Positions 54,857 through 63,882 are shown, numbered from the stretch's first letter. The stretch is DNA of 64,000 nucleotides from Thetidibacter halocola (GCF_018224955.1 NZ_JAGTUU010000007.1:247153-311152), one strand, 5' to 3'. The notes: generated by a model from the sequence alone, not told the origin. Translations and numbers: made by a program.

Positions 54857-54872
54857 TGCACAAGGCGTGCCA
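54857..54872 (-). promoter_or_regulatory. sigma-54 (-24/-12) promoter of the opp-C45 operon
   Basis: Minus strand TGGCACGCCTTGTGCA: -24 GG and -12 GC are 10 bases apart, and 15 of 16 positions fit TGGCACG-N4-TTGCA. Transcription would begin near 54846, about 67 bases before the oppA ATG. The site lies in the 174-base gap between a second rpoN gene and oppA. Confidence 0.8.
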
Positions 54873-54953
54873 TGCGCCCTCTGCCCGTCATGTCGCGCAT
54901 TGGCGACCGCTGGAGACGAGCATGCGTGAACTTCACGCGCCCGCGCGGAGACC

Positions 54954-56261
54954 TCACGCGCGCCGCCGCGCCGCGCGGGGCGGGATTCCCGCAAGGCCGC
55001 GATACTTGGCCACGGTGCGCCGTGCCAGCGCCGCGCCCTCGGGCAGCAGCCGCTCGGCGATGGCTGCATCCGACAGCGGCTGCGCGGGGTCTTCCGCAGC
55101 CACGATCTCGCGCATCCGCTCCAACACGGCCTGCACCGACATCGGATCCTCTTGCTGCCGGGCCGCGGGGGCCGACGCGCACATCAGTTCTCGCAGGCAC
55201 AGCGTGCGGCGGGGCGTCCGCATGTGCAGCGCCGCCGTAACGCGGCTGACGGTGCTGCGGTGCAACCCCGAGGCGGCGGCGAGATCGTTGATCGTCAGCG
55301 CCGCCAGCGGGCCCTGCCCGCGCAGATAGGCGTCTTGCCGGCGGATGATCTCGGACGCGATCGCCAGCACCGTCGCGTGACGCCGTTCGAGCGCCTGCAC
55401 CAGCGACCTCGCCTCGCGCAGCGTCTCGGGCCGGGCAGCGCCCTGCGCCAGGGTCAGCGCTGGGGCAGTCTGCCCGTTCAGTTCGACCAGCCAGCCCTCG
55501 CCGTCCCGTCGCAGGATCAGGTCCGGCGGTCGCTCCGACACCGGCGTCTGCGAAAAGGCGGCACCGGGTTTCGGATTCATCTGCCGTAGCGCTCGGGCCA
55601 TCGTGCGGACCTCCTCGCCCGCGCAGCCGCAAGCCTCGGCCAGAGCCTCGATGTCGCCGGCGGCGAGCAACGGCAAGTGATCCAACATCCGCCCGAACGC
55701 CGGCGTCAGCAGGTCTTCTTCCGCCGCCTGCAGCCGCAGGCACTCGGCCAGCGAGCGGGCGAAGAGGCCTGTCGGCTCCGCAGCCTGCAACTGCACCAGT
55801 ACGGCTTCGGCCCGCGCCACAGGAACCCTCGCCTCGGTGGCAATCTCGGACAAGTCCGCGCCCAGCCAGCCCGAGGGTTCGAGCGCACGCAGAAAGACTT
55901 CGGCCAGCGGCCAGTCCGCCTTGTTCCGCACCAGCAGCGGCAGTTGTGCGGTGACGTGGGCGATCAGCCCCGGATCGCCCGCGGCGATCCGGTCGGTATC
56001 ATACACCGCCGCCCCATACGGCCGGTCCGGAGGTAGACGGGCTGCGCGATTTGTGGGCGGCGCCACCTGCCGCATCAGGTCCAGCCAGGCGCCAGCTTCG
56101 GCGGCGGGTACCGCGACGAGGCTCTCGTTCTGCGTCTGGAGGTCGGCGAGCCGGGCCGACAGATCGGTGTTCGACAGGGCCAGAAACCCGATGGCCTGCC
56201 GCAGCACCGGCGTCATCGCCAGCACGCCCCGCTGCTTCAGCCCCAGATCGATCCCAACCAT
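54954..56261 (-). CDS. rpoN: RNA polymerase sigma-54 factor (RpoN paralogue)
   Basis: A 435-residue sigma-54. Region I near the N-terminus (LKQRGVLAMTPVLRQAIGFL, NTDLSARL) is shorter in Gln than usual; a core-binding region follows, then the HTH (LTINDLAAASGLHRSTVSRV) and the RpoN box LARRTVAKYRG close to the C-terminus. The housekeeping rpoN of this order sits next to lptB/hpf/ptsN genes, none of which is here, so this is most likely an additional, specialised copy, as known from Rhodobacter. ATG 56261 (MVGIDLGLKQ) fits the family start better than an ATG ten codons upstream. It lies upstream of oppA on the same strand. Confidence 0.93.
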   Translation of the reverse strand: MVGIDLGLKQRGVLAMTPVLRQAIGFLALSNTDLSARLADLQTQNESLVAVPAAEAGAWLDLMRQVAPPTNRAARLPPDRPYGAAVYDTDRIAAGDPGLIAHVTAQLPLLVRNKADWPLAEVFLRALEPSGWLGADLSEIATEARVPVARAEAVLVQLQAAEPTGLFARSLAECLRLQAAEEDLLTPAFGRMLDHLPLLAAGDIEALAEACGCAGEEVRTMARALRQMNPKPGAAFSQTPVSERPPDLILRRDGEGWLVELNGQTAPALTLAQGAARPETLREARSLVQALERRHATVLAIASEIIRRQDAYLRGQGPLAALTINDLAAASGLHRSTVSRVTAALHMRTPRRTLCLRELMCASAPAARQQEDPMSVQAVLERMREIVAAEDPAQPLSDAAIAERLLPEGAALARRTVAKYRGLAGIPPRAARRRA

Positions 56262-56652
56262 GAATTTCGTCTCCGCGGCTCGTTCCCGCACGGGAATGGC
56301 CTATGCCCGAGTTCCGGGCTGCGGCTCCCTGAAGGGGCGCCACAGGCCTCGCACGCCCAAGTACCGGAGGAGCGTCGCCTCTGTTGTTCACAGAATGGTC
56401 GTGTTTGATCCATCAGGCAACCCCGCACCTCGCGCGTGCGCTCCCACCGCCATGGGCCGGGTAGACGAAAATAAGCGTCCCCCTCTAGGGGTGCGCTCTC
56501 CACTTTTTTTGTACCGTCAAGCAATCGGACAATCAAAAATCCAACGCGGTGTTTTTTGTCTAGCTAAGGCCTTGCCAACTTCCTTCACTTGGCGAAGACG
56601 CCGCGTTCGAGTAAGCAGGTACTGACAAGTCTGCCGGCAATCCGGAAGGTCC
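56262..56652. other. divergent promoter region between rpoN and HTH gene
   Basis: These 391 bases hold the palindrome at 56283 and an AT-rich stretch (about 56510-56570, with two T-runs) that is the likely promoter area of the plus-strand regulator at 56653. A small CCCC-TCTA-GGGG hairpin with a T-run 18 bases later lies near 56490-56516; it could end transcripts from the left, but no gene there points right. No coding region is supported. Confidence 0.5.
56283..56296. promoter_or_regulatory. perfect palindrome upstream of rpoN paralogue
   Basis: TTCCCGCACGGGAA (TTCCCG-CA-CGGGAA) lies 22 bases before the likely rpoN start codon. A 6+6-bp perfect dyad this close to the start is a plausible repressor site or a weak leader hairpin; the binding factor is unknown. 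Confidence 0.4.
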
Positions 56653-57111
56653 GTGCGCATGCTGCCTCGCTCAATTACACGTGCCTGGATCGAAGAACGC
56701 CTCGACGTGATCCATCCCGCTCACGTTGCCGGCTTCGCGACGCTTCTGACGGAACTTCGCGGGCACTTTGACGGCGATCTTGAACTGTTGCTCATCCTTG
56801 CATGCATTGCGGCCAAAGTCCAAGGTGAAGATTGGCGGGCGTCATTGTTGCATGGCGAACATCAGGAAACGCGAAATATCCCGACGAATGCCCTGTCCAT
56901 TGCCCATTTCACCGGGATTCCTCGCGAGAGCGTTCGCCGCCGCATCCAGAAGCTCGAGGAAAAAGGGTGGATCGCGCGCGATGGCGACGGAAACTGGATT
57001 CCGACAACCGCTGCGGCGAAAGATCTGCGGCCCGCGACGGAGGCGACAATTACCTACCTGAATGTCGTCATCGGTGCCGCTTCCGAAGCGCACCGAAATC
57101 GGCCCGAATAG
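56653..57111 (+). CDS. winged-helix (MarR-like) transcriptional regulator
   Basis: A 152-residue protein: an N-terminal helical region (HVAGFATLLTELRGHFDGDL), then a winged HTH (NALSIAHFTGIPRESVRRRI, QKLEEKGWIARDGDGNWIPT) and a C-terminal helix. This resembles small MarR/DUF-type regulators but I cannot name a subfamily. It is divergent from the rpoN paralogue and 284 bases upstream of the outer-membrane protein gene, which it might regulate. ATG 56653 is the first start; the second (56659) is also possible. Confidence 0.75.
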   Translation: MRMLPRSITRAWIEERLDVIHPAHVAGFATLLTELRGHFDGDLELLLILACIAAKVQGEDWRASLLHGEHQETRNIPTNALSIAHFTGIPRESVRRRIQKLEEKGWIARDGDGNWIPTTAAAKDLRPATEATITYLNVVIGAASEAHRNRPE

Positions 57112-57394
57112 GCTTCGGGTTATTTGCAACGCGACCGCGGCGATCGCAGCCCACCATGCAAGCGCTGGCCTTCGGTGAGATAAAGGCCTCAACAAGACAA
57201 GCTGGGATCGATGGCTTCCGGTCGTTCCGATCGGCACAATGCGGCGGTTCGGTGAACCTTCCGGCAGCCGACAGGGCAAACTTGCAGCCGACGTTTGCCA
57301 GTCAAACCGGGACTACCCAGATCGGGTATCGATGCCCTTGTTCGCTCGTTGCCTTCATGATGCCGTGAGGGTGATATGATTCCGGGAGACCAGC

Positions 57395-59131
57395 ATGCGG
57401 ACGTGGTGGATCGCGCTTACTGTGGCGTTGACAGGTTTGAATGCACCTCTGAGCATCGTGGTATTTCCGGGACCGGCAGCGGCGCAGGGCTTTGCCGGCG
57501 TCGATCCCTACACGAACCAGTTGGTCGAACGTGTCTCGATCCGGATATTGAATCCCAGCCCCGACAGCGCCCTGAATTCCCGCGTCCAGGAACAGGTCCG
57601 GACCCTTCTGGGTCTGTTCCCGGGCGACCGTTTTTCGGAAGAACAGTTTGCGTTCCAACTTTCTCAGGTCCGAAGGATCAAGGACGTTGCCTCGACGGAC
57701 TACGAGGTGCAGTTCGGGACCCGTAACGGTCTGGAGATCGTTGTCGATGTCACCTTGGGCGAGGTTCCCGCCGAGGGGCGCGGACTGGCCTTCGGCGGCG
57801 ATTTCCCCACAATCTACGACAAGAACGGCACATACGTCCGTTTCAAGCTCGACCTGCTCAGCCTCTACTACGCCAACAACAACGCGTGGTACGGACGACC
57901 GGATGCAATGCTCGCCGGCAATCCGCTGGTTCAGGGGACGCCTTCCGGCGCGGGCTGGGATCAATGGGTGGAGGCCTATGCACACTATGGCGTGTATGGC
58001 ATCACGCCCATCAATTCGCAGACCTATCTCTACGGAGGGCTCAGCGCGATCACGGCGGGTTCGTTCGGACAGGAATTGTTCACGGACAAGACGCGTACAT
58101 TTACGGGCATCGAAGATGCATACGTTGGCATCGTCGGCGGGTCGACAGATGCTCGGGGAAACCGCCTCACCTACAATCTGTCCGTCGGACGCCAGCGCTT
58201 CACGCTTGCCGACGGTTTCCTGATCGCCAACACGGCCGCCAATGGCGAGGAACGTGCTGCGCTACAGGCCAATGCACGATGGGCCTCGGATTTCCTGGCG
58301 TTGGGACAGGTCGCATACAACGACACGAAATTCGAGCTGTTCTACCTCGACCCGGACGAGTTGCCCGCGATCGACAGCGAAACAACCTACTTCGGAGCCA
58401 ATTTCGAGACGAAACCCATTGAGGGCCTGACCCTTGGGGCAAGCTACGTGACCTCGCCGAAGTCGAATTTCAGCTACTTCTCGCCCGTTGGCGGCATAGC
58501 CGGGACCAGGGAAGGACTTCAGGTTTACGATGCCCGGCTGAGCTACAGCCCGAACCCGCCCGGTCAGCAAGGCCCATTCTTCGGGGCCGAGTACGCGGTT
58601 CAACGCAACAAGAACTTCGACATGGACGCGCGCGCCGGCTGGGTCGAGGCCGGCTACAGCTGGCCACAGGCAAAGTGGTCGCCGACGCTCAGTTATCGGC
58701 TGTCCAGATTCAGTGGCGATGAACCCACGACCTCGACCTACGAACGCTGGGATCCGATGCTGTCAGGCGGAAACGGCCAGCAGTGGGTGCAGGGCGCCAA
58801 CCATTTCAAGCTCGTTCAGGATAGCAACGTCGTCGCGCACCGAATCCAGGCGAGCTTTCGGCCGAGCCCGAAGGTGGAGATCGTTCCGCAACTCTGGGCC
58901 TTCTACGCGGATCAGGAGAACAACATCGGGGGCAACCCCGCGTTGAGTTTCCTGAACGGGACGGAATATGGATTCGAGGCGAATGTGACTGCGAAGTGGT
59001 TCGTAAACCGCAACACCTATGTTCACGGACACCTCGCCTACACGGTTCCGGGCGGCGCCACGAAGGCGGCGCTCGGCGGGGATGCAAAGAACTGGCTGAG
59101 CGCCATGGTCTTCATCCGATACGCATTCTGA
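57395..59131 (+). CDS. alginate export-type outer-membrane beta-barrel protein
   Basis: A 578-residue protein with a signal peptide (MRTWWIALTVALTGLNAPLS, cleavage likely near AAAQG), a roughly 100-residue mixed N-terminal region (NQLVERVSIRILNPSPDSAL, VDVTLGEVPAEGRG) and then about 450 residues of alternating strands rich in aromatic residues, ending in RYAF with a C-terminal Phe, the barrel assembly signal. The barrel resembles the AlgE/alginate-export family. Its role is likely diffusion or export of a small polar compound; no alginate genes are nearby. The next gene (Tat-exported SDR) starts 20 bases after the stop. Confidence 0.75.
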   Translation: MRTWWIALTVALTGLNAPLSIVVFPGPAAAQGFAGVDPYTNQLVERVSIRILNPSPDSALNSRVQEQVRTLLGLFPGDRFSEEQFAFQLSQVRRIKDVASTDYEVQFGTRNGLEIVVDVTLGEVPAEGRGLAFGGDFPTIYDKNGTYVRFKLDLLSLYYANNNAWYGRPDAMLAGNPLVQGTPSGAGWDQWVEAYAHYGVYGITPINSQTYLYGGLSAITAGSFGQELFTDKTRTFTGIEDAYVGIVGGSTDARGNRLTYNLSVGRQRFTLADGFLIANTAANGEERAALQANARWASDFLALGQVAYNDTKFELFYLDPDELPAIDSETTYFGANFETKPIEGLTLGASYVTSPKSNFSYFSPVGGIAGTREGLQVYDARLSYSPNPPGQQGPFFGAEYAVQRNKNFDMDARAGWVEAGYSWPQAKWSPTLSYRLSRFSGDEPTTSTYERWDPMLSGGNGQQWVQGANHFKLVQDSNVVAHRIQASFRPSPKVEIVPQLWAFYADQENNIGGNPALSFLNGTEYGFEANVTAKWFVNRNTYVHGHLAYTVPGGATKAALGGDAKNWLSAMVFIRYAF

Positions 59132-59150
59132 CAAACAAGGGAAAACAGGA

Positions 59151-60200
59151 ATGTACAGAAGAGACTTGTTCAAGGGAATCGGTGGCGCTGCGGCCTTGGG
59201 CGGTCTTGCTGCGACGAAAGTTGCGGCAGAAGCACATGCCGAAACGCCGGAGATGGGGCCCTATGCGCAACCGTGGGATCCGGCGGACCCCAACATTCCC
59301 GATCGCCGCGACATCGCGCCTATGCCGGACGACTATTTCACGCCGGGCCGGTTCTCCGGCAAGACTGTGATCGTCACGGGCTCGGCTCGTGGCATGGGAC
59401 TCGGGGCAGTGTGGCGGCTGGCGCGGGAAGGCGCAAATGTCGTCGGTGTGGATTGGCTCGATGAGCAGGGCAAGGCGGCGATGGACGAGGTTGCCGCCGC
59501 AGGGTTCAACGTGCGCTTTATCCCGGGAGACGTCAGCGACGATGCTGTCTGCGCGCGCATGGTCGAAGTCGCGGTCCAGGAGTTCGGTGGGGTTGACGCA
59601 GCTTTGAACAACGCAGGCGTCATGGACGGAGTGTATTCCGGGGATCCGGTGGATTATCCGTCGCAGAAGGACCTTGTGTTCGCATCGGTTCACGAGGCCA
59701 CGGAAGCGTACTGGGACAACGTGTTCAAGACCAACGTGAAGGGGGTCTTCCTGTCGATGCGTCACGAATTGCGTCAGATGATCGCGCAGGGACGTGGCGG
59801 GTCGATCGTCAACGTGGGTTCGATCGCAGGATTGACCGGGCTTTCGGGCAACCCGGCCTATGTCGCTTCGAAGCACGCAGTCAACGGGCTGACGCGGAAT
59901 GCGGCCATCGACTATGCGCCCTACGGGATCCGTGTGAACTCGGTCAACATGGCAGCAACCGACACACCGATGGTCGCTCGAGCCGGGGAACTGGTTGCCG
60001 CACAAAGCAAGGCAATTGGACCCAACAACCCCGGCATGGGCCGCATCAAGATCAAGTCGATCCAAGCCTACGCCAACCAGACAGCCCGCCCGGCCACGGT
60101 CGCAGAACAGGTGAGCATGATGTGCTACCTGCTGTCGCCCGAGGCGGGCAACATGACGGGTGCCACCTACGCAACCGACGGCGGCTGGACGGCATACTGA
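59151..60200 (+). CDS. Tat-exported SDR family oxidoreductase
   Basis: A 349-residue protein in two parts. Residues 1-30 form a Tat signal (MYRRDLFKGIGGAAALGGLA, RR followed by DLFK, cut after AEAHA). From residue 60 a complete short-chain dehydrogenase follows: TGSARGMGLG, LNNAGVM, NVGSIAGL, and YVASK as the catalytic pair, ending GATYATDGGWTAY. A large insertion after NNAG (VYSGDPVDYPSQKDLVFASV) is unusual. Tat export implies folding with NAD(P) in the cytoplasm before transport, rare for an SDR. GGGAAAACAGGA precedes the ATG. It forms an operon with the outer-membrane protein. Confidence 0.85.
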   Translation: MYRRDLFKGIGGAAALGGLAATKVAAEAHAETPEMGPYAQPWDPADPNIPDRRDIAPMPDDYFTPGRFSGKTVIVTGSARGMGLGAVWRLAREGANVVGVDWLDEQGKAAMDEVAAAGFNVRFIPGDVSDDAVCARMVEVAVQEFGGVDAALNNAGVMDGVYSGDPVDYPSQKDLVFASVHEATEAYWDNVFKTNVKGVFLSMRHELRQMIAQGRGGSIVNVGSIAGLTGLSGNPAYVASKHAVNGLTRNAAIDYAPYGIRVNSVNMAATDTPMVARAGELVAAQSKAIGPNNPGMGRIKIKSIQAYANQTARPATVAEQVSMMCYLLSPEAGNMTGATYATDGGWTAY

Positions 60201-61080
60201 CGTCTGCCGGGGCGTCTCGCCTCGTCGCACGGACCCGGTGGACGGGGCGAGACGTTCTTAAGGCTTCCCGCACCGTCGCATTCGGGCGTGGTCCTTTCGG
60301 AGGCGATCCGGCATGCGCGTGACTGCTCGTGGAAAAGCGGAATTGACAGCAGGCACTCTGATGCTGCGTGTTGGGGGCTCTTAATTCAGTTTAAAATCAA
60401 AGGCCTAGACAGGAGAAGGTTGGACATCAGGCCCATCCCCTCCGCCATTATACCGATTGCGAACCAGTGACGCCGCCCTGACCGGCACGTATTTTTCCGT
60501 GTTATCAAAGGGGTTTGCGTGAACCCACCGAACCTCATAGACGCACCGTCAGGCCGGGCTCAGGCTCAGAATGGCCCTCAGTCTCAGTTTGGGCGAACCT
60601 CGCCCTTTGCGGTTCGGCCCTCTTTTCTTACGCCATTTCAATGACCTGACTTCGAACCCCGCCAAAACCCAAAAGCTCGATCCGAACGACGTCGATGGCA
60701 ACATAGACAGAACACGCAGTAGGCGCGTTGCTCGGGATGCCAGCGTAAACAGACGGATTTCTGGGGTAGGTTCGCTGCCCGTTTTCCTTAGGAATGCGGC
60801 CATGGATCGAACTGAGGTCAGCGCTCTCTTTGTGGAACCTTCCCGTCGTTTGCGACGAGGGCCAAGCGGTTTCTCTTTCGTACGTATACACTGATGGAAC
60901 CGGCACAGTTGCTGACGGTGGACTGCGTAGCAAACAGCGTTCGTTCTCCAAAAACCATGCGGGGTTGATGCCGTTTAGCTGCAAGGCAGCGGCTTGGGTG
61001 CTTTGTCGGTGCCACCAATGGGCCTAGCGGCTCAGTATCTGGTCGGATAGCGTCATCAACGAATCTTGCATGAGAAAAAC
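60201..61080. other. no supported gene
   Basis: About 0.9 kb with lower GC than the flanks and several short frames with no family, start or codon bias. It marks the border between the ordinary chromosome and the AT-rich Shedu/recombinase region. No tRNA, IS end or array is seen in it. Confidence 0.45.
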
Positions 61081-63237
61081 ATGATTAATTTTCTGGTTAC
61101 CGACACGGGTGTCGAACTCGAATATGCAGGGGATCTTGGAACCAATAATCAATGGATCTGGGAGAACCTGAAGAAAGATAACGAAGCGCGTGTATCAAAT
61201 GCATTCTCGTTCATATCAGCGGATCTGTTAAACCCGCCGTCGGCAACCCAGGATTTTGAGGTCTATAGGTATCGATTTCAGCTTGGTCATTTCGAAAATG
61301 ATTATGTGAGGATCCCAGGTCGAATTCTCAACAGTAAAAACGACGTATTGATCATTCGTGACGTGAAGCTGAAGCGTTCGATCTTCGTTGCCGAGCGCAA
61401 CGTATCGATTTTTGGTCGGCTCTCAGAACTCCTGGAGATCTCTGATCCAATCTTGATTGGTGGAAATGGTGCCGACGCCATTCCGTGGGATGTGTTCGAA
61501 GAGTTACTGAAGAAATTCCCGAATACCTACGAGCTGAATCGCTATGCCGATGCCCGCGTACACACGATTCTCTCCCAGTATCTGGACGGCATGAAGGACG
61601 CGCGCGGTCGATATGAGAGTTACCTCAACAAGAAAGCAACTCTCACCACGGCCAAAGCACTCGATCTCGATGCTTTGAAGAAGCTAGAGATCGAGAAATA
61701 TGTCTTGATCCGTGATCTTATCCAAGATGCCCTAGCGACAAAAACGAACTGGTCGGAGGGCGATTGGCAGAAGCTCATGCTGTCCTTCCTCCTTCTGCTA
61801 TTCCCCAAGTACATCAAGGTTCTCGAGAACGTGACGATCCACGATTACTACACTGACCCCGGTCGTAATACTAATCGGTACATCGACATCGCCTTAATCG
61901 ATTCCAACGGCAACCTCGACATTATTGAGGTCAAAAAACCATTCGAAGACAAGATACTCCGCAAGAGCCAATACCGTGGCAACAGTATCCCGACATCCGA
62001 ACTGAGCGGCAGTATCATGCAGGCTGAGAAGTATCTTTTCCATCTGTCGAAATGGGGTATCAGAGGCGAAACGACGCTCACCACAAAGTATGCATCCGAA
62101 CTACCTACTGATATGAAGATCCGCATTTCTAACCCGAAAGCGATTATCATTGTCGGGCGCGATCAAATCGGTGGTGCCAATATGACTGGCAGTCAGTTGC
62201 TCGACTTCGAAGTGATCAAGCGCAAGTACGCGAATATGATGGACATCATCACATACGACGACCTTCTGCGCCGCCTCAATAATACGATCGCCGCTCTCGG
62301 GGTGATCCGGGGACTAGGACCGCGCTCTAGATCGTTTGATTTCCTGCTGTTTGTCGAGATCGAATTCCAAGAAATGTTCTCTTTTTTAGCATCTGACACT
62401 TGTATCGAGCTCCGCTTGGTTTTGGTGAACAAATGCTTGAAGCAGTGTATTCATAGATCCTCTCCAGAATTGAACTCGGCGTCAGTCAAACACGCGCTCC
62501 GGTTGCTCGACACACGGCAGTTCCGCGACGCCACAGAGGTCGAAGATCGACAGCACCGTGGGCTCGCGCCGCTGGACCAGACGTTCCAGCACCGACGGCG
62601 CAAGCCATGCAAGCCGGATTACGCGGCTGACATAGCGGTCGGAGATTCCTTCCTCTCTGGCGAGATCGGCGATGGTGGTGACGTCGCCGCGCTCCAACCT
62701 GCGCCGCCAGTCCCACGCACGGCCGATGGCGCGCAGCAGGCGGGAATCCTGGCCGCGTTCCATGGCGACCTCGATTTCCTTGGGCGGCAGGATGCGGGGG
62801 CGGCCGCCGCGATTGCGCAAGGTGAGCGGGATGTGGACGCGGAGGGTTTCTGGCTCTGCCATCACGCCACCTGCGGCTTGGCCGGGGCCATCAGAGCGGC
62901 AATCGCGCCCAAGCCCTCATGTCGGAGATCGACCGCCAGCCCGGCGTCGCTGGCGGTGACCCGCGCCACCAAAAGCCTGACCACGCGGGCCTGCTCGGCC
63001 GGGATCAACGCCTTCCACATCTCGTCGAACTGGGTGAGCGATGCGCTGATCGCCGCCTCGCCAAGGTCGGGCCGATCCTTGCGCAGGGTCCGCGACACCC
63101 GCGCGGCGACCTCCGGCGTGCGCAGCAGACGGCGGATTTCGCCGACAACGGCATCCTCGACCATGCCACCGGGCAGCCGCTGCGGGCCTCGGATCTCGGC
63201 CTTAGGCCGTTTCTTGATCGCGTCCATCGACACATAG
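61081..63237 (+). CDS. Shedu (SduA/DUF4263)-type anti-phage nuclease, C-terminus run-on
   Basis: Residues 1 to about 410 (to about base 62310) resemble Shedu SduA. There is an N-terminal variable part, then the DUF4263 nuclease core with NRYIDIALIDSNGNLDIIEV KKP as the PD-(D/E)xK motif (Asp ... Glu-x-Lys), Q-containing SIMQAEKYLFHLSKWG, and the C-terminal NPKAIIIVGRD and MDIITYDDLLRRLNN. In place of a stop at the usual end, the frame runs on to 63237, antisense through a recombinase gene and its partner, so the last 310 codons are almost certainly not native. ATG 61081 is preferred over a TTG at 61066. The base composition is clearly more AT-rich than the host, showing acquisition by transfer. 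Function in defence needs the natural C-terminus to be unaffected. Confidence 0.72.
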   Translation: MINFLVTDTGVELEYAGDLGTNNQWIWENLKKDNEARVSNAFSFISADLLNPPSATQDFEVYRYRFQLGHFENDYVRIPGRILNSKNDVLIIRDVKLKRSIFVAERNVSIFGRLSELLEISDPILIGGNGADAIPWDVFEELLKKFPNTYELNRYADARVHTILSQYLDGMKDARGRYESYLNKKATLTTAKALDLDALKKLEIEKYVLIRDLIQDALATKTNWSEGDWQKLMLSFLLLLFPKYIKVLENVTIHDYYTDPGRNTNRYIDIALIDSNGNLDIIEVKKPFEDKILRKSQYRGNSIPTSELSGSIMQAEKYLFHLSKWGIRGETTLTTKYASELPTDMKIRISNPKAIIIVGRDQIGGANMTGSQLLDFEVIKRKYANMMDIITYDDLLRRLNNTIAALGVIRGLGPRSRSFDFLLFVEIEFQEMFSFLASDTCIELRLVLVNKCLKQCIHRSSPELNSASVKHALRLLDTRQFRDATEVEDRQHRGLAPLDQTFQHRRRKPCKPDYAADIAVGDSFLSGEIGDGGDVAALQPAPPVPRTADGAQQAGILAAFHGDLDFLGRQDAGAAAAIAQGERDVDAEGFWLCHHATCGLAGAIRAAIAPKPSCRRSTASPASLAVTRATKSLTTRACSAGINAFHISSNWVSDALIAASPRSGRSLRRVRDTRAATSGVRSRRRISPTTASSTMPPGSRCGPRISALGRFLIASIDT
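62482..62862 (-). CDS. recombinase-associated DNA-binding protein
   Basis: A 126-residue basic protein: N-terminal VHIPLTLRNRGGRPRILPPK, a helical middle and an HTH (TTIADLAREEGISDRYVSRV, IRLAWLAPSVLERLV). In alphaproteobacteria such a gene follows serine recombinases directly, as here, where its ATG (62862) overlaps the recombinase stop (TGATG). A GTG one codon earlier (62865) is an alternative. It likely assists or regulates recombination. Confidence 0.82.
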   Translation of the reverse strand: MAEPETLRVHIPLTLRNRGGRPRILPPKEIEVAMERGQDSRLLRAIGRAWDWRRRLERGDVTTIADLAREEGISDRYVSRVIRLAWLAPSVLERLVQRREPTVLSIFDLCGVAELPCVEQPERVFD

Positions 63238-63882
63238 TAGCGATAGCGCCGCGTGCCTTTCTTGGTGTGGTGCGGGGTCATCGCGACGCCGGTTTCGGTG
63301 AAGATCAGCCCGCGCAACAACGCCGGTGAGGGTTCCTTGGCAACGGCAACCCGCTTGACGCGATTGTTCGCGATTACATCATGGACGTCGTCCCACAGCG
63401 TCTCGTCTATGATCGCGTCATGCTCGCCCGGGTAGGCCGTGCCCTTGTGCACGGCGAGGCCGCGATAGACCTTGTTGTGCAGGGTCTTGAGGAGCGAGGT
63501 CTTGTCATAGGGTCTGCCGGTCTTGGTCAGGATAGCGCGCGCGTCCAACTCGCGGATCACCTCCGCCGTGGAGCTCGACCGGGCATAGAGAGTGAAGATC
63601 GTCCGCACCCTCTCGGCCTCGTCCAGGTCCACGATCAGCTTGCGGTCCTTCACGTTGTAGCCCAGCGGCACCGGTCCACCCATCCAGATGCCCTTCTTGC
63701 GCGACGCGGCAACCTTATCGCGGATCCGCTCGCCGATGACCTCGCGCTCAAACTGGGCAAAGCTGAGCAGGATGTTCAGCGTTAGCCGCCCCATGGACGT
63801 GGTGGTGTTGAAGCTCTGCGTGACGGACACGAAGGTGACGCCGTGCTTGTCGAAGATCTCGACCAGCTTGGAGAAATTGCTC
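62862..63882 (-). pseudogene. serine recombinase, 5' part removed by an IS insertion
   Basis: About 340 codons of a resolvase/invertase-type recombinase. It starts inside the catalytic domain at NFSKLVEIFDKHGVTFVSVT and keeps QSFNTTTSMGRLTLNILLSF and FEREVIGERIRDK, then has the recombinase domain (WMGGPVPLGYNVKDRKLIVD) and the C-terminal DNA-binding part. The first 50-60 residues, including the catalytic Ser, are missing because an IS3-type element begins at about 63883. An ATG at 63926 belongs to the IS end, not to the recombinase. Its stop overlaps the downstream HTH gene. Confidence 0.85.

Noticed and set aside
54780..54863. Start of oppA at ATG 54863
   Set aside because: This places 28 polar residues before a clear signal peptide and overlaps the sigma-54 promoter; ATG 54779 has its own ribosome binding site.
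60571..60894. A 107-codon plus-strand frame in the gap after the exported SDR
   Set aside because: Overlapping frames exist on the other strand and none has family similarity or a ribosome binding site.
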